A stretch of DNA of 64,000 bases from Trebonia sp963774945 (GCA_963774945.1 CAVZHA010000027.1:1736001-1800000), one strand, 5' to 3'; counted from the stretch's first letter, positions 9,317 to 17,560 are shown. Notes: generated by a model not told the origin, from the sequence alone. Program-made: numbers and translations.

Positions 9317-10060
9317 ATGGCAGAACTGACCGGGCTGACCGCGCTGGTGACCGGCGGCGGGTCGGGGATCGGGCTGGCCACCGCGCGGCTCCTCGCCAGC
9401 CGCGGCGCCGAGGTGGCCGTGCTCGACCTCAAGCCGGGTGACGAGTTCACCAGCGTGACCGCCGACGTCGCCGACGACGCGTCGGTGCGGATCGCGGTCG
9501 ACGCGGCGGCCGGACGCCTCGGGGGCCTCGACATCCTCGTGAACAACGCGGGCATCGGCTCGATCGGCACCGTGGCCGACAACCCGGACGAGGAATGGCA
9601 CCGGGTGTTCGACGTCAACGTTGTCGGCCTGGTCCGGGTCACCCGGGCGGCGCTGCCGTACCTGCGCGCCTCGGAGCACGCCGCGATCGTCAACACCTGC
9701 TCGATCGCGGCAACGGCGGGACTGCCGCAGCGGGCGCTGTACTCGGCGACCAAGGGCGCGGTGCTGTCGCTGACGCTGGCGATGGCCGCCGACCACGTCC
9801 ACGAGGGCATCAGGGTGAACTGCGTCAACCCCGGCACCGCCGACACGCCGTGGGTCGGCCGGCTGCTCGACCAGGCGGACGACCCGGCCGCCGAGCGCGC
9901 GGCGCTCAACGCCCGCCAGCCGATGGGCCGGCTGGTCACCGCGGAGGAGGTCGCGGCGGGCATCGCCTACCTGGCCAGCCCGCTGGCGTCGTCGGTCACC
10001 GGGACGGCGCTGGCCATCGACGGCGGGATGTCGGGCCTGCGGATCAGGCCTCGCTCGTGA
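9317..10060 (+). CDS. SDR-family dehydrogenase, probable 2-keto-3-deoxy-L-fuconate dehydrogenase
   Basis: A classical 247-residue SDR. It has the NAD-binding TGGGSGIG (12-19), NNAG (near 77), a catalytic Ser in the NTCSIA region and YSATK (Y142, K146), then NCVNPGTADTP and the C-terminal AIDGGMS. The ribosome site GAGAGGGAG precedes the ATG. In the oxidative fucose route an SDR oxidises the C4 hydroxyl of 2-keto-3-deoxy-L-fuconate, making the substrate for the FAH enzyme encoded just upstream. The stop overlaps the next gene's GTG (GTGA). Confidence 0.85.
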   Translation: MAELTGLTALVTGGGSGIGLATARLLASRGAEVAVLDLKPGDEFTSVTADVADDASVRIAVDAAAGRLGGLDILVNNAGIGSIGTVADNPDEEWHRVFDVNVVGLVRVTRAALPYLRASEHAAIVNTCSIAATAGLPQRALYSATKGAVLSLTLAMAADHVHEGIRVNCVNPGTADTPWVGRLLDQADDPAAERAALNARQPMGRLVTAEEVAAGIAYLASPLASSVTGTALAIDGGMSGLRIRPRS

Positions 10061-11100
10061 CCGCTGCGTCACCGGACGCGGGTCCGGCCGACCGCCCCAT
10101 TCTGCCGCTGCGTCAGCTCGGGCAGTCGGGGGTGGCGGTCACCGAGATCTCGTTCGGCGGCGCGGCGATCGGGAACCTGTTCACCGCGGTGACCGACGAC
10201 GACGCGCGGGCGGCGGTCGACGCGGCCTGGCACGGCGGCATCCGGTTCTTCGACACCGCGCCGCACTACGGCCTCGGCCTGTCCGAGCGCCGGCTCGGCG
10301 CGGCCCTGGCTGACCGGCCGCGGGACGAGTACGTGATCTCCACCAAGGTCGGCAGGCTGCTCGAGCCGGCCCCGGCCGCCGCGCCGGCCCCGGCAGCCGC
10401 GCCGACCCCAGGCGGCGGGCGCGACGCCAAAGGGTTCGACGTCCCCGGCGACCTGGTCCGGCGGTTCGACTACAGCGCCGACGGCGTCCGCCGCAGCCTC
10501 GAGGCGAGCCTGGGCCGGCTGGGCCTGGACCGGGTCGACATCGCGCTCATCCACGACCCCGACGCGCACGGGGAGCAGGCACTGCGCGAGGCGTACCCCG
10601 CCCTGGCCCGGTTGCGGGCGGAAGGCGTTGTCCGCGCGATCGGCGTCGGCATGAACCAGACCGAGATGCTCACCAGGTTCGTCCGCGAAACCGACATCGA
10701 CGTGGTCCTCGTGGCCGGCCGGTACACGCTGCTCGACCAGACGGCGGCGGACACGCTGCTGCCCGCCGCCGTGGAGCGCGGCGTGTCGGTCATCGCCGGC
10801 GGGGTGTTCAACTCCGGCGTGCTCGCCGCGCCGACCCCAGACGCCACCTATGACTACGCGGCCGCACCCGGCTCCCTGATCAGCCGCGCGCTGCGGCTGC
10901 AGGAGATCAGCGCGCAGGCCGGGGTGCCGCTGCGCGCGGCGGCCGCGCGCTTCCCGCTGGCGCACCCCGCCGTCGCCAGCGTGCTGATCGGCGCGCGCAA
11001 CGCGGCCGAGGTCACCGACGCGATCGCGCTGCGCGGGCTTGACATACCGGCGGAACTGTGGGAATCCCTTGCTACCGCGCAAGAGAAGGGCCTCGCATGA
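10057..11100 (+). CDS. Aldo/keto reductase, probable L-fucose dehydrogenase
   Basis: The GTG at 10057 overlaps the SDR stop, so it is coupled to the same transcript. AKR features are FGGAAIGNL, catalytic Asp/Tyr in FFDTAPHYGLGLSE, Lys in ISTKVG, His in ALIHDPD, and a C-terminal nucleotide-binding segment (SVLIGARNAAEV). It resembles the D-threo-aldose/L-fucose 1-dehydrogenase group, which would make L-fuconolactone, the first pathway step. An Ala/Pro-rich insertion (about residues 105-125) follows the catalytic Lys and looks like a flexible loop. No lactonase gene is visible in the window. Confidence 0.82.
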   Translation: MTAASPDAGPADRPILPLRQLGQSGVAVTEISFGGAAIGNLFTAVTDDDARAAVDAAWHGGIRFFDTAPHYGLGLSERRLGAALADRPRDEYVISTKVGRLLEPAPAAAPAPAAAPTPGGGRDAKGFDVPGDLVRRFDYSADGVRRSLEASLGRLGLDRVDIALIHDPDAHGEQALREAYPALARLRAEGVVRAIGVGMNQTEMLTRFVRETDIDVVLVAGRYTLLDQTAADTLLPAAVERGVSVIAGGVFNSGVLAAPTPDATYDYAAAPGSLISRALRLQEISAQAGVPLRAAAARFPLAHPAVASVLIGARNAAEVTDAIALRGLDIPAELWESLATAQEKGLA

Positions 11101-11161
11101 ACATGGCCTGCCATGAGGGTCTGGCGCGCAGCGGTCGGGGACAGGGGCGGGAGAGCGGTTC

Positions 11162-11839
11162 GTGGCGCTAACTGACGAGGCGATCGACAAGATCAAGCAG
11201 ATGATCCTGTCCGGCCGGGTGCGGCCGGGAGAGAAGCTGCCGAGGGAAGCCGACCTGGCCGCCGAGCTCGGCCTGTCCCGCAACTCGCTGCGCGAGGCGG
11301 TGAAAGCGCTCAGCCTGATCAACGTGCTCGACGTGCGCCAGGGCGACGGGACGTACGCGACCAGCCTCGCCCCGTCGCTGCTGCTTGAGGCGCTGAGCTT
11401 CATCGTCGACTTCCACCGCGACGACACCGTGCTTGAGTTCCTCGAGGTGCGACGCATCCTCGAGCCCTCGGCCACCGGCCTGGCGGCGCTGCGGATGACC
11501 GACCAGGACAAGGCCGAACTGGGCAAGATACTCGACTCGGTCTCGGTCGACTCCCCGGTCGAGGACTTCGTCGCCACCGACCTGGAGTTCCACCGCAGGA
11601 TCGCGCAGGGTTCGGGTAACTCGGTGCTGGCATCGCTGGTCGACAACATGTCGCTGCCGACGGCACGCGCCCGGGTCTGGCGCGGTATGACCGAACCGCG
11701 CGCCCTGGAACGCACGATGGACGAGCACCGCGCCATTCACAAGGCGATTACCAACTCCGATGCTGACCTCGCGGCCTCCTGGGCAATGGTCCACATCGCC
11801 GGCATTGAAGAGTGGCTCCGCACAGCCCTCGCGGACTGA
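11162..11839 (+). CDS. GntR-family transcriptional regulator with FCD effector domain
   Basis: The N-terminal winged helix (about residues 1-65) has the GntR signature RPGEKLPREADLAAELGLSR followed by NSLREAVKAL. The C-terminal all-helical FCD domain includes EFLEVRRILEPSA, DLEFHRRIAQGSGN and DEHRAIHKAI, with the His/Asp residues that bind metal and carboxylate ligands in this subfamily. The GTG start has GGGAGAG upstream. FCD regulators usually sense sugar acids, so L-fuconate or 2-keto-3-deoxy-L-fuconate is a reasonable ligand. It ends the fucose island and probably binds the octamers at 2801-3037. Confidence 0.87.
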   Translation: MALTDEAIDKIKQMILSGRVRPGEKLPREADLAAELGLSRNSLREAVKALSLINVLDVRQGDGTYATSLAPSLLLEALSFIVDFHRDDTVLEFLEVRRILEPSATGLAALRMTDQDKAELGKILDSVSVDSPVEDFVATDLEFHRRIAQGSGNSVLASLVDNMSLPTARARVWRGMTEPRALERTMDEHRAIHKAITNSDADLAASWAMVHIAGIEEWLRTALAD

Positions 11840-12051
11840 CGGGCCGCGTCGATGCCCGGTCGAGGAAGTTCATGGGGTGATAGGCGAGGCTTATAAGCTT
11901 TTGCGTGGATCAGGTCCGCCAGCGCCGGCCGGAATGCGGTCCGGGCATCCGCGCTGGTTACTGGTCGCAATGTCAGTAGTCAGCGCGGCCACCGCGATCC
12001 TCACTTAAACAGGTGATGGCGGTGCGTCCTGGCGGGGTACACGTTAGGGGC

Positions 12052-12897
12052 ATGGAACACTCGTACTCTGAACTGCCCAATGGCACGGTCAGCGCCGCGA
12101 ACGGCATCGACTACGCGTACCGGGACACCGGCGGTCACGACGGAATCATCCCGCTCCTGCTGCTCCAGCACTTCCGCGGCAACCTGGACTCCTGGGACCC
12201 GGCGCTGGTCGACGGGCTGGCGACGTCCCGCCGGGTGATCACCTACGACTACGCCGGCGTCGGCGGCTCGTCCGGCGCGACCGCGGACACGATCGAGCAG
12301 ACGGCGCGGGACTCGATCGCGTTCGTCGCCGCGCTCGGGCTCGGTCAGGTTGACGTGCTCGGCTTCTCGATCGGAAGCTTCGTCGCCCAGGAAATCTCGC
12401 TGCGTCGGCCGGCCCTGGTCCGGCGCCTGGTCCTCGCGTCTTCGGCGCCGAAGGGCGCGACCGGCATGCACGGCTGGGCACCGGACGTCATCGGCGCGGT
12501 CGGCACCCCGCAAACCAGCCCGGCGGAGTACCTCAGCGTGTTTTTCGCCGCCTCCGCGGCCAGCCAGCAGGCTGGGAAGGAGGCACTGGGCCGGATGTAC
12601 GCGCGGACCGCCGACCGCGACCAGCCGACCAGCTGGTCGACCCGCGAAGCGCAGTATGACGCCGTGTGCGCCTGGGGCATTCCCGACCACGCGGCGCTCG
12701 AGCGGGTGAGCGCGATCGAGATGCCGGTGTTCGTCGCCAACGGCGACAGCGACCCGATGATCCTGCCGCGCTACTCCTACCTGCTGGCGGGCCTGATCCC
12801 GCAGGCCCGGCTGAAGATTTACCCGGACGCGGCCCACGGGTTCCTCTTCCAGCACCACGTCGAGTTCGCGGCCGACGTGACCGAGTTCCTGGGCTGA
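12052..12897 (+). CDS. Alpha/beta hydrolase
   Basis: A 281-residue alpha/beta-hydrolase fold protein. The nucleophile elbow is GFSIG (about 104-108), the acid lies in NGDSDPM and the His in DAAHGF near the C-terminus. LLLLQHFRGNLDSWDP supplies the oxyanion-hole region. I chose the ATG at 12052 because the family N-terminus (NGIDYAYRDTGG) begins soon after. The substrate is not deducible. It lies 212 bases past the GntR gene in the same direction, so a link with fucose metabolism, for instance as lactonase, is possible but unproven. The gap before it holds only the palindrome GCTTATAAGC (11889-11898). Confidence 0.82.
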   Translation: MEHSYSELPNGTVSAANGIDYAYRDTGGHDGIIPLLLLQHFRGNLDSWDPALVDGLATSRRVITYDYAGVGGSSGATADTIEQTARDSIAFVAALGLGQVDVLGFSIGSFVAQEISLRRPALVRRLVLASSAPKGATGMHGWAPDVIGAVGTPQTSPAEYLSVFFAASAASQQAGKEALGRMYARTADRDQPTSWSTREAQYDAVCAWGIPDHAALERVSAIEMPVFVANGDSDPMILPRYSYLLAGLIPQARLKIYPDAAHGFLFQHHVEFAADVTEFLG

Positions 12898-12928
12898 GCC
12901 AGTATTAGCTGGGGGGCCGCCGACGCGG

Positions 12929-13258
12929 TCAGCTGATCCGTAGGCTCGCGATCCGCCCGTCGCAGAGCTCGAAGTTCATCGGTCCGGTCCCGTTGAAGCC
13001 GTCGCCGGTCACGGTCAGGGTGACGACGTAGCTGTCGGGCGTGGGGTCGGGCTCGGCCCTGACGAGCTCGAAATGCGAACGGACGCCGATGTTGTCGGTG
13101 CGGTTCCAGGCGCGCACGCCGTCGTGGCCGTGGAACTCGCGGCCCCAGTCGTTGAGGTAGGCGTCCTTGGTGAAGGCGGCGACGAACGCGTCCGAGTCCG
13201 CGCGGTTGGTCGCGTCGATGAAATCCTGGATCGCTGCAGGCAGGTGGCTCTCAGTCAT
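12929..13258 (-). CDS. SnoaL-like / NTF2-fold protein
   Basis: A 109-residue protein with the small-domain pattern of SnoaL-like families: an N-terminal helix with FIDATNRADSDAFVAAFTKD, then EFHGHDGVRAW, and beta strands ending FELCDGRIASLRIS. Such proteins bind small hydrophobic ligands or act as isomerases or cyclases; no catalytic residue set is diagnostic here. The ATG at 13258 is preferred to the GTG directly before it. It is convergent with the alpha/beta hydrolase and divergent from the PadR gene. Confidence 0.75.
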   Translation of the reverse strand: MTESHLPAAIQDFIDATNRADSDAFVAAFTKDAYLNDWGREFHGHDGVRAWNRTDNIGVRSHFELVRAEPDPTPDSYVVTLTVTGDGFNGTGPMNFELCDGRIASLRIS

Positions 13259-13338
13259 CACCCATCATCGCATGGGTCGACGCGGTGGCGATGACCAGCC
13301 GATAGCGCCATTCGGCGCGTCGTCCTGGCGGTTGATCG

Positions 13339-13359
13339 ACATATGTAGGCTACATGTGT
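13339..13359. promoter_or_regulatory. PadR-type operator palindrome
   Basis: ATGTAG-G-CTACAT (13343-13355) is a perfect palindrome and extends imperfectly to ACA...TGT over 13339-13359. It lies 11 bases before the PadR start. PadR regulators recognise ATGT-N-ACAT sites overlapping their own promoter, so autorepression of this operon is the likely role. Confidence 0.7.
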
Positions 13360-13370
13360 AGGATTAGCTT

Positions 13371-13706
13371 GTGAAGCTGACCGGACCGCTGGAGCGGGTG
13401 CTGAGAGTGCTTGTCGCCGACCCTGCCGCGCAGCACTACGGCTATGACCTGATGAAGGCGGCGAGGCTGCCGAGCGGCACCCTGTACCCGATGCTCGCCC
13501 GCCTGCAGCAGGAGGGCCTGGTCGACTCGGAGTGGGAGGAGCAGCGCCCGGACGCCGGCGGCCGGCCACCGCGCAAGTACTACCGGCTGACCGCGGAAGG
13601 CGCCCGGGTCGCCCGCCTTGAGCTCGCCCGGGCCCCCGCGCCGCGCGGCAACTCGCGGCACGTCGCGGTGCGGCCGGCCCACGGGATGCCCGGGAGCGCG
13701 CGATGA
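13371..13706 (+). CDS. PadR-family transcriptional regulator
   Basis: A short winged-helix regulator: GPLERVLRVLVADPAAQHYGYDLMKAARLPSG is the helix-turn-helix half, LYPMLARLQQEGLVDSEWE the recognition helix and wing, and KYYRLTAEG the family C-terminal hairpin. It starts at GTG 13371 under the palindromic operator. The C-terminal dimerisation helix is short and ends in a basic, low-complexity tail. Its stop overlaps the next ATG by 4 bases, so it is the first gene of a four-gene operon with a membrane protein and an ABC exporter. Confidence 0.88.
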   Translation: MKLTGPLERVLRVLVADPAAQHYGYDLMKAARLPSGTLYPMLARLQQEGLVDSEWEEQRPDAGGRPPRKYYRLTAEGARVARLELARAPAPRGNSRHVAVRPAHGMPGSAR

Positions 13707-14302
13707 ACGGGACCCGGCCGATGCAGCGGCTGGCCGAGCGGCTGATCCGGTCCGCGTGCCGCCGGCTGCCGGCCGACGAACGGGCCGAGCGGCTGCGGGA
13801 GTGGACCGCTGAGCTGCACGCGATCCTGGACGATGAGAGCATCCGCCCGTCGTGGCTGCGCGGGCCGCGGGCGCTGGCCTTCTGCGTCGGCATCTCCCGG
13901 GCCGCCAGGCAGCTGAGCCGGCTGGCGCCGGCCAGTCCCCGGCGGGTCGGAAGCTCCCGCTGGCGGTCCGGCGCGCTGCGGACTCGGCCGAATGACACGG
14001 CGGTCCGGGTGGCCGTCGGGGTCGGCGTCTACGCCGTGGTGGTAGCCGGCGTCATCGCCGTGCTGAGGGTGCATCCGGGTCCGCGCGGCTGGCCGTTCCT
14101 GCTGCTGGTAACGCTCGGAATCGGCTTCGACGGCTACTGTCTGGCCGATATCGCTCGCGCCGGGCAGGTGCGCTACCTGCCCAAGTGGGCGTGGGCGCTG
14201 ATCTGCCTGGCCCAGACGCCCGCGGGCGGCATTGCCTACCTGTGCGCCGGCCGGGTCGGCCGGGCCCGGTCGGCCCCGCCCGGCCCGGCCCGGCAGCGAT
14301 GA
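13703..14302 (+). CDS. Membrane protein of PadR-ABC operon
   Basis: A 199-residue protein with a charged N-terminal region (RLIRSACRRLPADERAERLREWTAEL, seen next to PadR genes in actinobacteria). It has two clear hydrophobic segments (VGVGVYAVVVAGVIAVL and WPFLLLVTLGIGF) and a C-terminal one (KWAWALICLAQTPAGGIAYL) like the PLDc_N short membrane domain. No enzymatic motif is seen. Overlapping stops and starts on both sides make it part of the regulator-exporter operon; a sensory or scaffold role would be a guess. Confidence 0.75.
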   Translation: MNGTRPMQRLAERLIRSACRRLPADERAERLREWTAELHAILDDESIRPSWLRGPRALAFCVGISRAARQLSRLAPASPRRVGSSRWRSGALRTRPNDTAVRVAVGVGVYAVVVAGVIAVLRVHPGPRGWPFLLLVTLGIGFDGYCLADIARAGQVRYLPKWAWALICLAQTPAGGIAYLCAGRVGRARSAPPGPARQR

Positions 14303-15231
14303 TTGAGCTGCACGGGATCATCAAGCGGTTCGGCTCTGTCACCGCGGTCGATGATCTCAGCTTCACGGTGCGACCGGGGCTGGTGACGGGCTTCCTCGGC
14401 CCGAATGGCGCCGGCAAGACCACGACGATGCGCATCATCCTGGGGCTGGCCGCCCCGACCGCGGGTACTGCGCTGGTCGGGGGCCGTCGTTACGGGCAGA
14501 CTCTCCGCCCGCTGTGGCAGGTCGGCTCGCTGCTCGACGCGACGGCTCTGTACGGCGGGCGCACCGCCTACGACCACCTGCTATCGGTGGCGGTCAGCAA
14601 CGGCATCGGCCGCGCCCGGGTGACCCAGATGCTGGAACTGGCCGGCCTCGGCGCGGTCGCAACCCAGCGCGTCGGCGGATTCTCGCTCGGCATGAAGCAA
14701 CGCCTCGGCATCGCGGCGGCGCTGCTCGGCGAGCCGCCGGTGCTGCTGTTCGACGAGCCGGTTAACGGACTCGACACCGACGGCGTCCGCTGGGTCCGGC
14801 TGCTGCTGCGCGAGCTCGCGGCCGACGGCCGCACGGTCCTGGTGTCGAGCCACCTGATGAGCGAGATGGAGCTGACGGCCGATCACCTGATCATCATCGG
14901 ACGCGGCAGGCTGCTGGCCGACCTGCCGGCCGACCGGCTCGCCAAGGCAAGCACCCGTGCCAACGTGCTGGTCAGGTCCCCGCGCGCGCACGACCTGGCG
15001 ACGCTGCTGACCGCCAGCGGCGCGGCCGTCACTGCCGAGGACGACGGCGGGCTGGCCGTGACCGGCCTGGACGCGCCGGCCATCGCCGACCTGGCGGCGG
15101 CGAACGGCATCGCCGTGCACGAACTAGTACCGCGTCAGCCGTCCCTGGAGCAGGCCTACCTGGACCTGACGGCCGCCACCACCGACTACCGAGCCGGAGC
15201 GGCGTCGGGCGAATCCGAGGCAGGCCGATGA
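14299..15231 (+). CDS. ABC transporter ATP-binding protein (exporter type)
   Basis: A single ABC domain in about the first 220 residues. It has Walker A GPNGAGKTTT (about 35-44), signature FSLGMKQRLGIA, Walker B LLFDEPVNGLD and a switch His in SSHLMSEME. The C-terminal 90 residues resemble the DrrA/CcmA-type regulatory tail (VPRQPSLEQAYLDLT). It pairs with the permease encoded next (overlap ATGA at 15228). PadR control suggests response to a toxic compound or antibiotic; the exported substrate is unknown. Confidence 0.9.
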   Translation: MIELHGIIKRFGSVTAVDDLSFTVRPGLVTGFLGPNGAGKTTTMRIILGLAAPTAGTALVGGRRYGQTLRPLWQVGSLLDATALYGGRTAYDHLLSVAVSNGIGRARVTQMLELAGLGAVATQRVGGFSLGMKQRLGIAAALLGEPPVLLFDEPVNGLDTDGVRWVRLLLRELAADGRTVLVSSHLMSEMELTADHLIIIGRGRLLADLPADRLAKASTRANVLVRSPRAHDLATLLTASGAAVTAEDDGGLAVTGLDAPAIADLAAANGIAVHELVPRQPSLEQAYLDLTAATTDYRAGAASGESEAGR

Positions 15232-16043
15232 CGGCAGTCCAGACCCGCCCCGCTCAGGCGTCGGCGCCCTCGCCGGCGGCCCGCGCGCACGACATCGTCG
15301 CGTTCGAGTGGACCAAGCTTCGGTCGGTCCGCTCGACTTACATCACGGTCCTGGTCGCGGCGGCCGTGACCATCGGCGCCACCGCCATCGTCGCGCGCGC
15401 CGTCGGATCGACGCCCAAGCCCCCGCCGGGCGGCTTCTCCGCGCTGAGCGTGAGCTTCCTGGCTTACGCCGAATACACGGTGATACCGGTAAGCGTGCTG
15501 GCCGTGCTCCAGTTCACCTCCGAATACAGCAGCGGCCTGATCCGCACCACCTTCGCCGCGGTGCCGCAGCGCTGGACGGTGCTGGCAGGCAAGGCCGCTG
15601 TCGTCGGCGCGGCTGCCCTGGTGATCGGCGAAGTGCTGGCGTTCGGGTGCTTCGCCCTCGTCCAGGCGATCCTGTCCGGCCGGCACCGGGGGTTGTCCCT
15701 CGCCCAGCCCGGTGTACTCGGGGCCGTGCTCGCGGCCGGATTCGTCCTCTGTGCCTGCGCGCTGACCGCGCTTGGGCTGGCCGCCATCATCCGGCACACC
15801 GCAGGCGCGATCACCGCCGCCCTCGCGGTCATCTACCTGGTCGCCGGCTTGTGCTTCTTCCTGCCGTCACCGTGGAAGACCGACATCGGACGGTTTACCC
15901 TGGCGTTCGCCGCCGCCCAGGTCACCGCGCTGCACCCACAGGCAGGCTTGCTCTCCCCGGGCGGGTCGATGCTGGTGCTCGTCGCCTGGCCGGCCGGCAC
16001 GCTGCTGGCCGCGGGCCTGGTCATCACCCGTCGTGACGCCTGA
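15228..16043 (+). CDS. ABC-2 type transporter permease
   Basis: A 271-residue membrane protein with a cytoplasmic N-terminus, the family entry motif FEWTKLRSVRSTY, and about six hydrophobic segments, including YAEYTVIPVSVLAVLQF and LVIGEVLAFGCFALVQAI. EYSSGLIRTTFAAVPQRW is the conserved cytoplasmic loop of actinobacterial ABC-2 permeases. It overlaps the ATPase gene and ends the PadR operon. Confidence 0.88.
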   Translation: MTAVQTRPAQASAPSPAARAHDIVAFEWTKLRSVRSTYITVLVAAAVTIGATAIVARAVGSTPKPPPGGFSALSVSFLAYAEYTVIPVSVLAVLQFTSEYSSGLIRTTFAAVPQRWTVLAGKAAVVGAAALVIGEVLAFGCFALVQAILSGRHRGLSLAQPGVLGAVLAAGFVLCACALTALGLAAIIRHTAGAITAALAVIYLVAGLCFFLPSPWKTDIGRFTLAFAAAQVTALHPQAGLLSPGGSMLVLVAWPAGTLLAAGLVITRRDA

Positions 16044-16048
16044 TCGGC

Positions 16049-16199
16049 TCAGCGCGGGTTGACCTCGAGGAGGACCTTGCCGCGGGGGCCGACGGCTTCC
16101 CGGAGGGCGCGGTAGGCGTCGGGGAAGGCCTCGATCGGGAAAAGCGCCCCGCGCTTCTTGCTGTTATCCGCGACGAAGGGGCGGCGGCGAATGATCATG
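16049..16199 (-). pseudogene. C-terminal remnant of a zinc-type alcohol dehydrogenase / quinone oxidoreductase
   Basis: The minus strand reads PFVADNSKKRGALFPIEAF, then PDAYRALREAVGPRGKVLLE and VNPR before a stop at 16049. The GPRGKVLLE ending and the preceding DAYRAL helix are the last secondary-structure elements of medium-chain dehydrogenases. Nothing of the catalytic or NAD-binding domain is present: the upstream side runs straight into a palindromic repeat and a tandem repeat. An ATG at 16199 exists, but a 49-residue product would not fold as an enzyme. I read it as debris left by a rearrangement. Confidence 0.6.
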
Positions 16200-16261
16200 G
16201 AAGGTTTGCCCGCGTATAGCGTGCTTTTCTTCCGTCACGATACAAGTTTCCAAGATCTTTT
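16199..16261. repeat. Truncated copy of a palindromic dispersed repeat
   Basis: Bases 16211-16240 match 44391-44420 with one difference, and 16246-16260 (GTTTCCAAGATCTTT) match 44426-44440 exactly. The inner hairpin GCCCGC-GTATA-GCGTGC and the flanking GGAAG/CTTCC are kept. The left terminal repeat present in the 44.4-kb copy is missing, so this copy is truncated on the side facing the dehydrogenase remnant. Confidence 0.75.
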
Positions 16262-16300
16262 GCTCCCGGGCGCGGGGCGAGGGGCGAGGGGCGCGGGGCG

Positions 16301-16440
16301 CGGGCGAAGGGCGCGGGGCGCGGGCGAAGGGCGCGGGGCGCGGGCGAAGGGCGCGGGGCGCGGGCGAAGGGCGCGGGGCGCGGGCGAAGGGCGCGGGGCG
16401 CGGGCGAAGGGCGCGGGGCGCGGGCGAAGGGCGCGGGGCG
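16301..16440. repeat. Seven perfect 20-bp tandem repeats (VNTR)
   Basis: The unit CGGGCGAAGGGCGCGGGGCG is repeated seven times without a mismatch and is preceded by degenerate half-units from about 16266. It is strongly G-rich on the plus strand. Reading frames through it encode only Arg/Pro/Ala repeats and are not genes. The copy number is likely to vary between strains and may be wrong in the assembly. Confidence 0.95.
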
Positions 16441-16572
16441 CGGCTGGGGGTCGGGCGTTGCATGCGACTGGTGGGGGTGCCTGGCGGGGCTGGTGCTCAG
16501 GCGTGGCAAAGCGATTGGTGGGTACCTGGCGGCGCGTTGTCTACGCCGGTCTTCGGCCGCGGCGGCAGGGGG

Positions 16573-17499
16573 TCAGGCGTCGGGGGCGGATTGTGGTGCC
16601 GCGGGGGGTGGGACGGCGGGTTCGGCGATGATGAGGTCGCTGCGGCTGAGGGTGAAGGCGCCGGCGGCGAGCAGCAGCAGGCCGATGGCCTCGGCGGTGA
16701 GGGCGGCGGGCGAGGTTGCCAGGTGCTCGCTGAACAGGAAGACGCCGAGCAGGGTGGCGGTGACCGGGTCGAGGATGGTGAAGCCGGGCTGGGACGCGGC
16801 CAGCGGGCCCGCAGCGAACGCGTGCGAGGCCAGCAGCATGCCGGCCGCGCCGGTGATCATCAGCGCGTAGGCGGACCAGTTGGTGAAGATCGCGGCCGGG
16901 CCGCCGGCCACGTGGGAGCTCAGCTCCTTGATCACGGCCGCCACGAAACCCCAGGTGATGCCGGTGGCGATGCCGAGCAAGGCGGCCCGGCGGGAGGACG
17001 AGCCGCCCGCCCGCTCCGAGAGCCCGATGGCGATCGCGACCACCACCAGGGTGACGGCGGCGGTCAGCCACCACAGGCCGGCCGGCGCGTGGTCGCGGCC
17101 GCCCGACGGCGCCGCCGCGCGCAGGAAGAAGCTGATCCCCGCGCACATGACGGCGACCGCCAGCCAGTCGCGCCCGCGCACCCGGGGCCCGGAACGGCGC
17201 GCGGCCGGCAGCAGCGCCAGGTAGCCGAAGACGAACAGCAGCTCAAGCGCCAGGATCGGCTGAACGAGGGCAAGCGGGCCGAACCGCAGCGCGCCGACCT
17301 GGAACCCGAAGCCGGCAATCATGCAGGTCAGGCCCAACAGCCAGGCGGGCTGACGGGCCAGCCGGAACACCAGCCAGGGGTCGAAGCCGCCGGCCTTGGC
17401 GGGAGTTCGCTCCAGGTTGCGCGCGCCCAGACGCTGGCAGACGGAGGCGGTGGCGGTACAGAAGCACGCTGTCAGTGACAGCACGATCGCCAGTTGCAT
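16573..17499 (-). CDS. DMT-superfamily (EamA-like) membrane protein
   Basis: About ten hydrophobic segments in 308 residues arranged as two repeats of the drug/metabolite transporter fold. Family features are QRLGARNLERTP after helix 1, FQVGALRFGPLALVQPILALELLF in the first half, and FTILDPVTATLLGVFLFSEHL in the second. It begins at ATG 17499. The substrate cannot be assigned. A second member of this protein type is encoded at 46961-47873. Confidence 0.82.
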   Translation of the reverse strand: MQLAIVLSLTACFCTATASVCQRLGARNLERTPAKAGGFDPWLVFRLARQPAWLLGLTCMIAGFGFQVGALRFGPLALVQPILALELLFVFGYLALLPAARRSGPRVRGRDWLAVAVMCAGISFFLRAAAPSGGRDHAPAGLWWLTAAVTLVVVAIAIGLSERAGGSSSRRAALLGIATGITWGFVAAVIKELSSHVAGGPAAIFTNWSAYALMITGAAGMLLASHAFAAGPLAASQPGFTILDPVTATLLGVFLFSEHLATSPAALTAEAIGLLLLAAGAFTLSRSDLIIAEPAVPPPAAPQSAPDA

Positions 17500-17560
17500 C
17501 AGGCCCTGCCTAGCTCCGCCAATGGGCTATCAGGCTACGCGCGCCCGATCCGTATTCCGG

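Noticed and set aside
10057..11100. Second start at 9595 giving a 501-residue aldo/keto reductase
   Set aside because: The extra N-terminus is the SDR gene read out of frame; the GTG overlapping the SDR stop fits the family start.
11098..11172. 24-codon frame starting ATGA at the end of the aldo/keto reductase
   Set aside because: It overlaps the regulator start, has no recognisable features and no conservation evidence; probably chance.
13258..13998. Large antisense frames opposite the PadR and membrane protein genes
   Set aside because: Arg/Ser/Pro-rich shadow frames typical of high-GC DNA opposite real genes.
16158..16631. Long open frames on both strands through the 16.3-kb repeat
   Set aside because: They are products of the 20-bp repeat, encode only Arg/Pro/Ala/Gly repeats and have no ribosome site or family features.
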